From positions 144,262 through 208,261 of the forward strand of contig NZ_JAJEWQ010000003.1 of assembly GCF_020687805.1 (NCBI RefSeq): a stretch of DNA of 64,000 bases, read 5' to 3'. This document shows positions 17,606 to 26,650 of this stretch, piece by piece. Origin of the DNA: Planctobacterium marinum. Lineage in GTDB: Bacteria > Pseudomonadota > Gammaproteobacteria > Enterobacterales > Alteromonadaceae. A program made the position numbers and the translations under genes. The stretch's first letter is position 1. Every line of letters starts with the position of its first letter. The notes under the pieces were generated by a model, which saw only the letters and a program-made list of their open reading frames with translations, had not been told where the DNA came from and did not search any database.

Positions 17606-18730
17606 TTACGCCTCCCGAAAGCAAATAAACGTATGAAACCCACCCTCAGAAGGCTCAAACCGAATGCTGCCACCCAGCGCTAAAATGCGTTCTTTCATGC
17701 CTGACAGGCCATTGCCCACTTTAAAATTTAGCGCAGCTTTGCCATTGTCCGACATTGCCAGTTTTAGCTCAGACGCCTCTCGTCGCAGCGAAATCATAAA
17801 ACGGTCTCCATGACTGTGCTTCAGGGTATTGGTTAAGCTTTCCTGTACACAGCGCAATATTGCATCGGCCAGTTCAACATTTTGAATATCTAAATCCTCT
17901 TCTAAATTCAGACTGACAGTAAGTCGCGGAACGGCGCTGACCAACGCCTGGAGTGCGTCTTTTAATTGCAGAGCCGATTTTTCCCGGATTTCCGTTACTG
18001 CTTCGCGCACATCGGATAACAACAATTTAGCGATGGCGTAACTCTTTTCTACCTGCTGTTTAGCCTCGCCATCGGTTTTGTGCATCGCTACCTGCAAATT
18101 AATGGTTAGCGCGGTCAGGTGATGCCCTAACAAATCGTGAATATCTCTGGCAATTCGGGTGCGTTCAGATTGCCGTGTAGCTTCTTTTAACAAGCTTTGT
18201 GCGGCGATGAGCTCCCGGTTTAATTCTTCGCTGGCCTCTTTGGCAAGCGTCTCCTGAATCCAGGAGTTCACTGTTGATACAGTAAACAAACATAACATCC
18301 AGTACAGCGGCGTTGAAAACAACATGTAATCAAAGCCCCAATACCAGGTAAATATCGCATAGTAAAAGAACATCAGCACCGGCGTTGTGGCTAACGCCCG
18401 CCCCAGACTCATAAAGTGCAGCAAGTTGCCGCACCAGATACCCAACAGGATTGCAACAAAGTTGTAGGAGGCTGTAAAAAACAATGCGTACAACACCAGT
18501 AATTGCGCAATTACAGCCGCCATCAAATGTTTACGAGAAACAGGTTGCTCACCGGTAGTTACCAACTCTAACCCAAGGAAACTGGCGAACAACCAGACTA
18601 ACACCGACACCTGCCCATAATCAGGATGTGCCCCGTCCAGAGCGAGAAAGATCGCGACCATTGCGACGGTGAAAATCGTGGTCAGGCCGATCAGCCTGAC
18701 CACATTAAATTGCTGAATGAAGGTTTTCAT
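17606..18730 (-). CDS. Sensor histidine kinase, NarX/DesK (HisKA_3) type
   Basis: A 374-residue membrane kinase. About six hydrophobic segments fill residues 10-155 with little periplasmic loop, so it may sense the membrane or an intracellular cue. Next comes a coiled linker, then the HisKA_3 dimerisation motif RTRIARDIHDLLGHHLTALTINL with the phosphorylated His at about 198. The ATPase domain has the N-box VQESLTNTLKHS and G-box GNGLSGMKERILALGG. I start at MKTFIQQF; the open frame extends upstream into non-conserved sequence. It is first in an operon with the NarL regulator and the pseudo-receiver protein, and is divergent from a membrane-protein gene. Confidence 0.88.
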   Translation of the reverse strand: MKTFIQQFNVVRLIGLTTIFTVAMVAIFLALDGAHPDYGQVSVLVWLFASFLGLELVTTGEQPVSRKHLMAAVIAQLLVLYALFFTASYNFVAILLGIWCGNLLHFMSLGRALATTPVLMFFYYAIFTWYWGFDYMLFSTPLYWMLCLFTVSTVNSWIQETLAKEASEELNRELIAAQSLLKEATRQSERTRIARDIHDLLGHHLTALTINLQVAMHKTDGEAKQQVEKSYAIAKLLLSDVREAVTEIREKSALQLKDALQALVSAVPRLTVSLNLEEDLDIQNVELADAILRCVQESLTNTLKHSHGDRFMISLRREASELKLAMSDNGKAALNFKVGNGLSGMKERILALGGSIRFEPSEGGFHTFICFREA

Positions 18731-18768
18731 ACTGCCATTTTGCCGTATTTTTTCTATCTCCACTATAG

Positions 18769-18801
18769 GCCAAAAGTCATGTTTTACATCATGACCTATG
18801 G
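18769..18801. promoter_or_regulatory. Palindrome between the divergent kinase and membrane-protein genes
   Basis: GTCATG, eight bases, CATGAC (18776-18795), with outer GGCC/GGC arms extending the symmetry. It lies 39 bases upstream of the kinase start and about 85 bases upstream of the opposite gene. It is well placed as an operator for the NarL-type regulator encoded in this locus, but no binding evidence exists. Confidence 0.45.
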
Positions 18802-18884
18802 CACTACGCCAGACGTCATTAAATAAATAGCATGGTAGCCAGTTCACCTTGTCAGATTTAATAAAACCCGATTGAGAGGCCACT

Positions 18885-19628
18885 ATGATAACCATCCACA
18901 CTATTGCATTTTACCTGCATGTCGTTGTCGGCAGCGCTGCCTTGCTGTTGTTTTGGATCCCCATGACAGCGCGAAAAGGCCAATTTAATCACAGATATTT
19001 TGGCGGGTTTTACAATAAAGCCATGTACATCGTCGCCATCACCGGTGCCCTGATGGCACTGATGGTACTTTGGGATCCGATGGCCATTCACGGCCATCGC
19101 CTGAGCAACCTTGACAATCAGGCTCACTTCGAAACCCAAATGCGGGTTTTCTATAGCCTGCTGCTCTACTTAAGCCTGTTGGTCTACACCGGACTCGAGC
19201 AAGGGATTCTGGCTTTGCAATGCAAAACCAGTACAAAACCACTTGCGCGTCCGCAGGTGATTCTGGGCAATGGCTTGATGGTATTAAGCGCACCGCTGTT
19301 ATTCTGGGCTGGTTGGCAATTTGAACAGACACTCCCCAAGGTATTCGCCATTTTAGGCTTGCTGTCAGGGCTCAGTAATTTGCGTTTTATATTCACCAGG
19401 AAACCCATTGGCAATCGCTGGTTAAAAGAGCACATCGGCGCACAAATTTCCACAGCAATCGGCGCATACACCGCGTTTCTGGCCTTTGGGGGCAGAGCGT
19501 TGCTGAGCAACATCGGCGAGTGGCAATTGGCATTTTGGATGGCACCGGGGGTTATTGGTGCGTTAGTAATTCGCCACTTCACCCTAAAATACGCAAATCC
19601 GAAAACTCAACAACTAAACAAAGGTTAA
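18885..19628 (+). CDS. Multi-spanning membrane protein, DUF2306-like
   Basis: A 247-residue integral membrane protein with seven or eight hydrophobic segments, beginning MITIHTIAFYLHVVVGSAALLLFWIP. Conserved-looking His residues near the start (H5, H12) and the HRYFGGFYNK loop resemble the DUF2306 family, whose function is not established; heme or quinone binding has not been shown. GAGAGG precedes the ATG. It is followed after a single base by a TPR protein gene, and is divergent from the two-component operon, which may control it. Confidence 0.6.
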   Translation: MITIHTIAFYLHVVVGSAALLLFWIPMTARKGQFNHRYFGGFYNKAMYIVAITGALMALMVLWDPMAIHGHRLSNLDNQAHFETQMRVFYSLLLYLSLLVYTGLEQGILALQCKTSTKPLARPQVILGNGLMVLSAPLLFWAGWQFEQTLPKVFAILGLLSGLSNLRFIFTRKPIGNRWLKEHIGAQISTAIGAYTAFLAFGGRALLSNIGEWQLAFWMAPGVIGALVIRHFTLKYANPKTQQLNKG

Positions 19629-19629
19629 T

Positions 19630-20598
19630 ATGATGAAAAACTTTTTCGCAAAATTTCCGGCACTTGTATTAGCCACCTGGCTGGCGCTACCGGTTTGTGC
19701 TGACTCAACGCTCGATACCGCAATAACCCTGTTTGAGCAACAAAATGACACAGCCGCCTATCCGCTTTTTGTGCAGGAAAAAGGGGCGATTTCACTGATG
19801 TATCAGGCACGCATCATGGCAGACAAGGATTTGGATAAAGCCGAAGAGCTGATTGAGCAAGCGCTTGAACTGGAACCCGACAACGCGCAAATTGAGTTTA
19901 CCAAAGGCCAGATAATGGCCAAACAAGCCAGCAATGCCTTTTTCTCAGCGCTGAGCTATGCCGGAAAGTCACTGGCCAGTTTGCAACGCGCCACCCAACT
20001 ACAACCCAACAATACCGAATACCTGATGGGACTCATGACATTTTACCTGGAAGCGCCCGGTATTGCCGGTGGTGATCAGGATAAAGCGCGGGAAACCCTT
20101 GAACAAATTAAACAGCTGGATGCAGAACAAGGCGCTCTGGCGCACCTGAAATTTGAACGCGCACTGCGTTCTCAAAAATCCGCAGATTTTATTTTAACGC
20201 AATTAACCAGACACCCACATTTCGCATCGCTACACTATGAACTGGGATTGTACTATTTATATCAAGATGACTTTGCAAACGCGGCGTCGGCTTTTCACGC
20301 AGCCCGGCAAAAACTCACTTCCAATGAAGTACATCTGCGTTGCCAGATTGATTATCAACTCGGGAAACATGCGCTGCTTGCTCAACAGAATCTGGCCGAA
20401 GGCGTAACGGCAATGCAATATTATATAGAGCACTGCCCTGTCACCCGTAAAATGCCCTCTGTCGATTGGGCCAGGTTTCGCCTGGCAAATTTGTATCACC
20501 TGACCGGGCAGGCTGACCAGGCGGCGGCACTTTACGCTGACTTAAAGCACAGTGAAGATGCTTCATTACAGGAGGCAATGCGCGAGGTTAAGCAATAG
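19630..20598 (+). CDS. Periplasmic TPR-repeat protein
   Basis: A 322-residue protein with a signal peptide (MMKNFFAKFPALVLATWLALPVCA, cleavage near residue 24), so it is exported. Several TPR-like helical pairs follow, for example LDKAEELIEQALELEPDNAQIEFTKG, SLASLQRATQLQPNNTEYLMGL, LHYELGLYYLYQDDFANAASAFHAARQ and RLANLYHLTGQADQAAALYADL. TPR domains bind other proteins; no catalytic domain is present. It starts one base past the stop of the membrane-protein gene, with its ribosome site inside that gene, so the two products probably act together. Confidence 0.8.
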   Translation: MMKNFFAKFPALVLATWLALPVCADSTLDTAITLFEQQNDTAAYPLFVQEKGAISLMYQARIMADKDLDKAEELIEQALELEPDNAQIEFTKGQIMAKQASNAFFSALSYAGKSLASLQRATQLQPNNTEYLMGLMTFYLEAPGIAGGDQDKARETLEQIKQLDAEQGALAHLKFERALRSQKSADFILTQLTRHPHFASLHYELGLYYLYQDDFANAASAFHAARQKLTSNEVHLRCQIDYQLGKHALLAQQNLAEGVTAMQYYIEHCPVTRKMPSVDWARFRLANLYHLTGQADQAAALYADLKHSEDASLQEAMREVKQ

Positions 20599-20683
20599 CA
20601 TTTGCAGATAATCAAATAGGTGCCGATTGAATAACGTCAAATTGTCACTATAACTATGGCAGTGTAAATGAACTGGAAAGCCC

Positions 20684-21637
20684 ATGACCATAAAACTTGC
20701 CATAGTGATGGACCCCATCGCCGACATCAACATCAAAAAAGACACCAGTTTTGCCATGTTACTGGCGGCCCAAAAACGGGGATATCACCTCACCTATTTG
20801 GAAATGAGCGATCTCTATCTGGACACGGGAAAACCCATGTGCAGTGCGCGAGCATTGACCGTACAGCGCAATGCGGAGAACTGGTACACACTGGGGGAAC
20901 CTGAACAAAAATCACTTGCCGCTTTTGATGTGATTTTAATGCGCAAAGATCCTCCGTTCGATGCTGAGTTTCTCTATGCTACCCAGATGTTAGAATTAGC
21001 TGAGAAAGCCGGAGCATTGGTGGTCAACAAACCTCAGGCATTAAGAGACTTTAATGAAAAATTGTTTACCGCCTGCTTTCCGGATTTGATCCCGGCCACT
21101 CTGGTAACACGGGATTCAAAACGCATACGGGAATTCCACGCCAAACATCAGGACATTATCTGTAAACCGCTGGACGGTATGGGCGGCACCTCAATTTTCA
21201 GAGTCAAAGAAGATGGTAACAACCTGGGCGTTATCATCGAAACACTGACTGCGTTGGGTCAGCAATATACCATGTTTCAGGAATTTCTGCCTGCCATCAA
21301 AGATGGCGACAAGCGAATTTTAATTGTTGACGGCGAAGTCATCCCGTTTTGCCTTGCCCGATTACCTACCAAAGGTGAAAACCGCGGAAACCTTGCCGCC
21401 GGAGGCACCGGAAGACCTCAACCTATTTCAGATTCAGACAGAAAATTAGCCGACGCCATTGCGCCTACATTGCAAGACAACGGTTTACTGTTTGTTGGTA
21501 TGGACGTTATCGGCGACAGAATTACTGAAATAAATGTCACCAGTCCTACCTGTGTTCAGGAAATTGAAGGAGCCTATGACGTTGATATAACCGGTAAGTT
21601 ATTTGATGCCATTGAAAACCGGCTGAACCGGTCCTGA
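20684..21637 (+). CDS. gshB: Glutathione synthetase
   Basis: An ATP-grasp ligase joining gamma-glutamylcysteine and glycine. The 317-residue protein has the expected length and features: IKLAIVMDPIADINIKKDTSFAMLLAAQ at the N-terminus, VNKPQALRDFNEKLFT, the ATP-grasp KPLDGMGGTSIF loop, FQEFLPAIKDGDKRILIVDGE, NLAAGGTG and the metal-binding DVIGDRITEINVTSPTC. It is followed by yqgE, the usual gene order gshB-yqgE-ruvX, but here ruvX lies about 10 kb further on. Confidence 0.97.
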   Translation: MTIKLAIVMDPIADINIKKDTSFAMLLAAQKRGYHLTYLEMSDLYLDTGKPMCSARALTVQRNAENWYTLGEPEQKSLAAFDVILMRKDPPFDAEFLYATQMLELAEKAGALVVNKPQALRDFNEKLFTACFPDLIPATLVTRDSKRIREFHAKHQDIICKPLDGMGGTSIFRVKEDGNNLGVIIETLTALGQQYTMFQEFLPAIKDGDKRILIVDGEVIPFCLARLPTKGENRGNLAAGGTGRPQPISDSDRKLADAIAPTLQDNGLLFVGMDVIGDRITEINVTSPTCVQEIEGAYDVDITGKLFDAIENRLNRS

Positions 21638-21779
21638 TCATAAACTAATGGCCAGGTTCGACTAAAGTTGACTGGCATAGCTCAGCAACACTGCTACTAT
21701 GCATGGTGTGTCATCCTCTCGTTCTACTACGCTTGTGATGACACCTTCGGTTCAATACTTTGAGTAACGGGTACGTATT

Positions 21780-22340
21780 TTGGACAACAGCTTACAGAAT
21801 CACTTCTTAATTGCCACGCCTTCGCTGGACGGTTCGTATTTTGGCAAAACGGTCACCTATATTTGCGAGCACAATGATCATGGTGCGATGGGCATTGTTA
21901 TCAATCAAAGAACCGAACTAACCCTGAAACAACTGTTGAATTTAACCGATGAAGAAGTGCGAATTGACGCGCAACACGAATCTCATCTGGTGATGGAAGG
22001 TGGACCGGTAAGCCGGGATCGCGGTTTCATCCTGCACACCTGCCAACCCGGCTGGAGTTCCAGTTTGGAATTAACTTCAGAAATCATGGTCACCACCTCG
22101 AAAGACATATTACGCGTGATAGGCAATGAACAAGGCCCAGAAAAAGCCATTGTAGCCCTGGGTTATGCCGGCTGGTCTGCAGGTCAGCTGGAAGAAGAGC
22201 TGGAGAGCAACTCCTGGCTTACGTTAAAAGCCGATACCGATATATTGTTTAACGTTCCCATTGAACAGAAATGGGACAAAGCAATAGAAAAATTAGGTAT
22301 CAACATTTGGCAATTGTCACCACAAGTCGGACACGCCTGA
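21780..22340 (+). CDS. yqgE: YqgE/AlgH family protein (DUF179)
   Basis: A 186-residue protein of the widely conserved YqgE/AlgH family. Seen: LQNHFLIATPSLDGSYFGKTVTYICEHNDHGAMGIVINQ, VMEGGPVSRDRGFILH and ALGYAGWSAGQLEEELESNSWL, all family hallmarks. The biochemical function is unknown; AlgH has been linked to alginate regulation in Pseudomonas. The start is a TTG, since no in-frame ATG is available before the conserved SLQNHFLIA. It follows gshB by 142 bases. Its usual right neighbour ruvX is displaced by an accessory block. Confidence 0.92.
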   Translation: MDNSLQNHFLIATPSLDGSYFGKTVTYICEHNDHGAMGIVINQRTELTLKQLLNLTDEEVRIDAQHESHLVMEGGPVSRDRGFILHTCQPGWSSSLELTSEIMVTTSKDILRVIGNEQGPEKAIVALGYAGWSAGQLEEELESNSWLTLKADTDILFNVPIEQKWDKAIEKLGINIWQLSPQVGHA

Positions 22341-22478
22341 GCCATTCAGGCAGAAGTACACCAGCAGTCCCGTTAATTATTTAGAGTCTGATGATTGAGC
22401 GCAGCCCGGCAACTTAATCCCCTCCTTAAGATTCATTCATAATCCTTCATTTTTTAACCCGTGACGGTGGGATAAACT

Positions 22479-22550
22479 ATGGATAAGATTCACTCTTATT
22501 CTAATTCCCAACACGACTCAGCAGTAAAGCTGCCGGGAGTCGATGACTGA
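22479..22550 (+). CDS. Possible 23-residue leader peptide before the kinase gene
   Basis: An ATG preceded by GGTGGGA opens a 23-codon frame (MDKIHSYSNSQHDSAVKLPG...) ending eight bases before the start of the TPR kinase, which itself has no visible ribosome site. This fits translational coupling, but a chance ORF of this size is common. Confidence 0.25.
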   Translation: MDKIHSYSNSQHDSAVKLPGVDD

Positions 22551-22558
22551 AAATAACA

Positions 22559-24796
22559 ATGAGCATTTGCAAAATTGGTATTAGCCATAACGACCTGACA
22601 CTGCCAAAACTGATACTGGTATTGGCGTTTTTGTGTCTTTGTGGAAGCTCGGCGGCACAGGAAGATAGTGTTTTAGGTCAGGCGCGAAAACTGCAACAAA
22701 ACGGGCAATCCCAGGCCCTGGTGGAGTATCTGATACCAGCCATTCACAACGGCGAGCTGCGCGGCAGAGACAAAATACTGGGTATCGATATGCTGGTGCG
22801 CACACACCTCTCTTTGGGGAATATAGAGCAGGCATTGGATCACAATAGCCAGCTAAAACTGGAAGCTGAACACCTTAACGATGAGTTATACGTTGGCAGA
22901 GCGTTCCTCAACCATGGTGAAATTGTACAATCACAGGGAAAGCATCAGGAAGCCATCAGTCTTTTTAAACAAGCCTTAACCCACTATCAAACCGCCGGGG
23001 ATGCCAAATTTATTGCCAACGCGCTGCTGGAACTCAGTTCATCTTACGGTCACATCAATCAAAATGTTGACGCGCTAAACTATGCGCAACAATCGCTAAA
23101 AATCGGCGAAGACATTGAAGATCTGGCTACCATTGCCAACGCCTATAACAGTATCGGCATGCAACATGACCGTATGGGAAATTTATCAGATGCGCTTGCC
23201 GCACACATGAAAACCATTGAGCTGGATCGACAACGGGGCGATATTGATGAATTGGCCACCAGCTATTTTAATGTCGCCAGTATCTACAAAAAGATGAAAG
23301 ACTTTGAAAATGCACGATTCTTCACCCTTGAAGCTTTGGCTCTGGATCTACCTGGCAACAATCCTGGCTTTTTAGGTCATGACTACAATATGCTGGCTGA
23401 ACTTGATCTTGCCAGCCAAAACATCGACGCCGCACTGCAAAATGCAAAGCTGGCCGAACAGTATTTCGAATCCATCAATGCCGAAGGCCACCTGGGACAG
23501 GTGTACAACAATCTGGCCAGAATTTACTTACAAAACAACAATACCAAAGAAGCAACCACCTATGTAGACAGGGCAACAGCGCTCAATCAAAAAGTCGGTC
23601 AGGATAACCAATTGGCTCACAGCGCACTGATTAAAGCGGAAATTTTGATTGCAGAAAGTCGTTTTAGCGATGCTTTAGGCATCCTGGAAAACAAAATCGA
23701 CGACACCCTGGAACAAAAAAACTTTGAGCATATTCGCACCCTTTTTTCACTGCGCAGCGAGGCCTATGAGCGTTCAGGCCAGGCAGAAAAAGCACTGCAG
23801 GCTTACAAGGATTATTACCGCCTGAAAGATCAGTATGAAGCAGAAAATCACAGCAGCATTATGGCGCAACTGCAAAACCAGATGGACTATCTGCAAAAGG
23901 AGCACCGCATAGAATTGCTGGAAACTCAGTCAAACTTAAAACAGTTGCAACTGGAAAGCGCAGAGTTGGAGAAAAAGCTGTGGATCACCGGTTTGTTAAT
24001 AGTCGTTTTATTACTGGCCATACTCGGCTACAAAGAACGAACCCGGCGCAAACTCGCAGCAATAGAGAAAAAGCTACTGGCCGATTCAGTGCAGCAAAAA
24101 AATGCCATGCTAGCGGAAGTGGCGCATGAACTCAGAAGCCCCCTGACCGCGCTTAAACTGCAAATTGAATCCTTGCAATACAACCTTGAAGATCAACCTG
24201 AAGTCGCGTACCAACGGCTTAACAACAAGATAGATGAATTGAACAGCCTGATCGAAGATCTGTACGATTTAGCCAGAGCAGACAATGGCTTGCTGAAACT
24301 CAATTTTGAACCGGTCAAAGTCAAGGCACTGCTACTGGAAATCACAGAGGGCTATCGGGAAGTCGTGGAGCACAAAGGCCTTAAGATCACCACCTCTGTA
24401 AATATTACTGAAGACGAACAATTCAATGTGGATGGCACACGGCTAAAGCAGGTAATTGCCAATTTACTGCGCAACAGCATCAATTATACGGATGCTCCAG
24501 GCACCATCAACTGCAGTGTTTCACGTCAGAATGACCAAGTACAAATCATTTTGGAAGACTCCGCTCCCGGTGTCTTACCGGAAGAAATTCCCAGATTATT
24601 CGAAAGAATGTATCGCGCCGATGGCACTAAAGATCATGATCAACATGGTTCGGGGTTGGGCCTGTCTATTTGCAAAAGTTTGGTGGAGGCCCACAACGGC
24701 AAAATTAACGCTGAAGTTAGCCATTTAGGCGGACTAAAGATCAGCATCCAGCTTCCTGCGGACCTGAGCACTGATCACTTAAAAAAGGCAGCTTAA
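22559..24796 (+). CDS. TPR-domain sensor histidine kinase, orphan
   Basis: A 745-residue kinase. A signal or anchor segment (LPKLILVLAFLCLCGSSAAQ) leads to about 400 residues of periplasmic TPR repeats (QEAISLFKQALTHYQTAGD, ALNYAQQSLKIGEDIEDLATIANAYNSIGM, and others). A coiled coil and a membrane helix (LWITGLLIVVLLLAILGY, ~475-492) follow, then HisKA with His 523 in AEVAHELRSPLTALK. The HATPase domain has N-box NLLRNSINYT, and its G2 region GSGLGLSICKSLVEAHNG. No response regulator gene adjoins it, so its partner lies elsewhere. It begins the accessory block between yqgE and ruvX. There is no clear Shine-Dalgarno sequence; a small upstream frame may couple translation. Confidence 0.88.
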   Translation: MSICKIGISHNDLTLPKLILVLAFLCLCGSSAAQEDSVLGQARKLQQNGQSQALVEYLIPAIHNGELRGRDKILGIDMLVRTHLSLGNIEQALDHNSQLKLEAEHLNDELYVGRAFLNHGEIVQSQGKHQEAISLFKQALTHYQTAGDAKFIANALLELSSSYGHINQNVDALNYAQQSLKIGEDIEDLATIANAYNSIGMQHDRMGNLSDALAAHMKTIELDRQRGDIDELATSYFNVASIYKKMKDFENARFFTLEALALDLPGNNPGFLGHDYNMLAELDLASQNIDAALQNAKLAEQYFESINAEGHLGQVYNNLARIYLQNNNTKEATTYVDRATALNQKVGQDNQLAHSALIKAEILIAESRFSDALGILENKIDDTLEQKNFEHIRTLFSLRSEAYERSGQAEKALQAYKDYYRLKDQYEAENHSSIMAQLQNQMDYLQKEHRIELLETQSNLKQLQLESAELEKKLWITGLLIVVLLLAILGYKERTRRKLAAIEKKLLADSVQQKNAMLAEVAHELRSPLTALKLQIESLQYNLEDQPEVAYQRLNNKIDELNSLIEDLYDLARADNGLLKLNFEPVKVKALLLEITEGYREVVEHKGLKITTSVNITEDEQFNVDGTRLKQVIANLLRNSINYTDAPGTINCSVSRQNDQVQIILEDSAPGVLPEEIPRLFERMYRADGTKDHDQHGSGLGLSICKSLVEAHNGKINAEVSHLGGLKISIQLPADLSTDHLKKAA

Positions 24797-25053
24797 CACC
24801 TTTCGGTTCAGATTTTCCCTATTATCCTTGGTGCGAAACAGCTTGAGCCGCAAGCACGGAACAGAGTCCGAGTATTTGGCGACAGTTTAATGAATTGTAA
24901 CATAATGAACTATAGTGTTTCAGACTCGCTCAGACAATAGCAGACTTAGGATCACTAAATGAAATGACATTCCAGTTTAAGATTCTGTTGGCGGTTGATA
25001 CCGCAATCCGGGTAACTGTCAGATCAGGTCTGAGCTACTACACATTAGCGGGC

Positions 25054-25086
25054 GTTTAACGCTTCAAGAAGAGGCGTGCGTTAGGG
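25054..25086 (-). other. attC-like short site at the 3' end of a cassette-like gene
   Basis: GTTTAAC at 25054 and GTTAGGG at 25080 resemble the RYYYAAC/GTTRRRY core sites of integron attC sites. TAACGC (25057) pairs perfectly with GCGTTA (25078). The TAA stop of the neighbouring gene lies inside the core, as in many gene cassettes. At 33 bases it is shorter than normal attC sites (about 57-141), so it is degenerate or coincidental. The flanking 24797-25053 holds no gene that I can see. Confidence 0.35.
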
Positions 25087-25818
25087 CGTCTTTCTTACTT
25101 GATTTGTTAGGCAAACGTTAAATTCCGCAACTTCCTTAATTGCTTTGAAATCAGGATCAGTTTGAGCCTGTTCTCTATATATTTGGTTCAGTGACATTGC
25201 AGCCTCTAAGTCTTCGACTATGCTAGCGATACTATAATTTTTATGATTTAAAGCTTTAATACAAGCCCTATTATATAGGGCCCAAGCATTGTCTTTATTT
25301 AGTGTAAGTGCTTCTGTAATTAATTGAACCGGGTAAGAGTGATTTTTCTCATCCATATAATTTAACGCATTAGCTAAGCCAACTTTTGCATCAGCATCGT
25401 CGGGGTATGCTTTTAAAGCATCTTTGAAAAGCTCTGATGCATGCATAAACTCTTCACTTTTTAGCGAATCCATCCCCCTTCTGACTAAAGATTGAGCTTG
25501 CGTTATTGCATCTAATTTATTCTCAAATTCTTCTTTTACTTTGTCACTAACAACATCCAATTTTTCGTCTAGAAGCTGCATAAAGTGCTTGTCATCTTTA
25601 AAGTCAGATGGTGCATATAGAACACTATGGTTATTGTATAAGGTCCAGAAGAAAACAAGAACCAAACATATAGGAAAACCCATTAAAAACCATACGTATA
25701 TTGATTGAATATCCTTCTCCAAAAGAGGCAAAACAATTGTGCCTCCAATTTCTGCCAAACCAGCAAATATAGCGATAATTGTTAAAGGATTTGATACAGG
25801 CTTAATTTTCTCAATCAT
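25081..25818 (-). CDS. Membrane-anchored TPR protein, cassette-like
   Basis: A 245-residue protein with two N-terminal membrane helices (LTIIAIFAGLAEIGGTIVLPLL and IYVWFLMGFPICLVLVFFWTLY). A linker and two or three TPR-like repeats follow (AQSLVRRGMDSLKSEEFMHASELFKDALKAYPDDADAKVGLANAL; ITEALTLNKDNAWALYNRACIKAL). The function is unknown. The gene is more AT-rich than the neighbouring core genes. Its stop codon overlaps an attC-like core, and GTTAGGC, a cassette-boundary-like heptamer, sits 16 bases upstream of the start codon on the coding strand. This layout resembles a mobile gene cassette with no integrase in the window. Confidence 0.65.
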   Translation of the reverse strand: MIEKIKPVSNPLTIIAIFAGLAEIGGTIVLPLLEKDIQSIYVWFLMGFPICLVLVFFWTLYNNHSVLYAPSDFKDDKHFMQLLDEKLDVVSDKVKEEFENKLDAITQAQSLVRRGMDSLKSEEFMHASELFKDALKAYPDDADAKVGLANALNYMDEKNHSYPVQLITEALTLNKDNAWALYNRACIKALNHKNYSIASIVEDLEAAMSLNQIYREQAQTDPDFKAIKEVAEFNVCLTNQVRKTP

Positions 25819-25833
25819 AATTCATCCTTATTT

Positions 25834-25840
25834 GCCTAAC
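25834..25840 (-). other. GTTAGGC core-like heptamer upstream of the cassette-like gene
   Basis: On the minus strand GTTAGGC matches GTTRRRY exactly and is followed by a short leader and the start codon, as at the 5' edge of integron cassettes. A GCGAC/GTCGC hairpin lies just upstream, but no paired full attC is evident. Confidence 0.3.
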
Positions 25841-26418
25841 AGTTTATTAGTGCGACCATGCAAAGTCGCCTACCTTGAAAGCTAGATTACCTTGTAAGGT
25901 TGCAAAGTCCTATGTCCGCTATTCGCTCATTGTTGCCATTCAGGTGTTAACCCGCAAATATCGGCAATACATACCACGCAGTCGTCCCATCTCAAACAAT
26001 CGAGGCAGCTAATGTCACCTAGCTTAACTAGTCCATGGCTTCACAGGCAGTAATCACACCAAAGCCGCCGTTCACTAGACAATACAAATCAGGCGGCTTC
26101 AAACAATAAGCGGGTCTTCAGCTTTACGTTTTAAAACTTCCGATTTGTGCCAATAGCAGCCTTCAAAAAATTTTCGATTGAACAATTTAAACAACGGTTT
26201 GCTCCCATAGTCAGGAAAGCGACCCAGTGGGTAGTTTCAGTCCTCAGACCAGATATCAAGAAACCTCTACTTCAAATGAGTGGCTTTGCTTAGGCTAATT
26301 TGTTTTCGCAAGCACAAAGTATATAATTAACCCAAGTTAAAGTAAAAAAATGACCTTTTGGGTCAAAATTAAATTGTTATACATCACGATTTGGCAACCA
26401 AATGAGCGATAAAGGACA
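25841..26418. other. Intergenic stretch without a recognisable gene
   Basis: About 580 bases with no supported gene on either strand. A TGACC/GGTCA hairpin lies near 26350. The composition changes repeatedly and it reads like decayed accessory DNA. Confidence 0.4.
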
Positions 26419-26553
26419 ATGTTTTTTAGAGAGCACTACACATTAACTATTGGGCTTATAGTCGCGCTAGCTATAATAGGAATATTCGACCTTGCTTATT
26501 CAGATGCAGTTGAGCTATTTACAGGCGGGGACTTAACAGGACAGCCATCTTAA
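26419..26553 (+). CDS. Possible 44-residue single-span membrane protein
   Basis: An ATG closely behind AAAGGA opens a 44-codon frame (MFFREHYTLTIGLIVALAII...) with one strong hydrophobic helix at about residues 8-27 and an acidic tail. Its last codons (GQPS) are encoded by a copy of the GGACASCCAY repeat, so the end of the frame may have been set by insertion of that repeat. No family is recognised. Confidence 0.35.
   Translation: MFFREHYTLTIGLIVALAIIGIFDLAYSDAVELFTGGDLTGQPS
26539..26548 (+). repeat. Dispersed 3'-flanking repeat, copy 6
   Basis: GGACAGCCAT, preceded by TTAACA and followed by CTTAAAT, overlaps the last codons of the small membrane-protein frame. Confidence 0.5.
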
Positions 26554-26650
26554 ATCATAGCCGACTAAAACACTCGCGGGATACGCAAACTGGCTTTTTT
26601 AATTTTCTTTTCGCTTTTGCGCATCAACTTACCTCTCCCTCAATCTTAAA

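Noticed and set aside
20210-20218. GACACCCAC, a match to the dispersed repeat
   Set aside because: It lies inside the TPR protein reading frame (residues TRHPHF) with no flanking similarity; similar in-gene matches at about 14690 and 55420 were also set aside.
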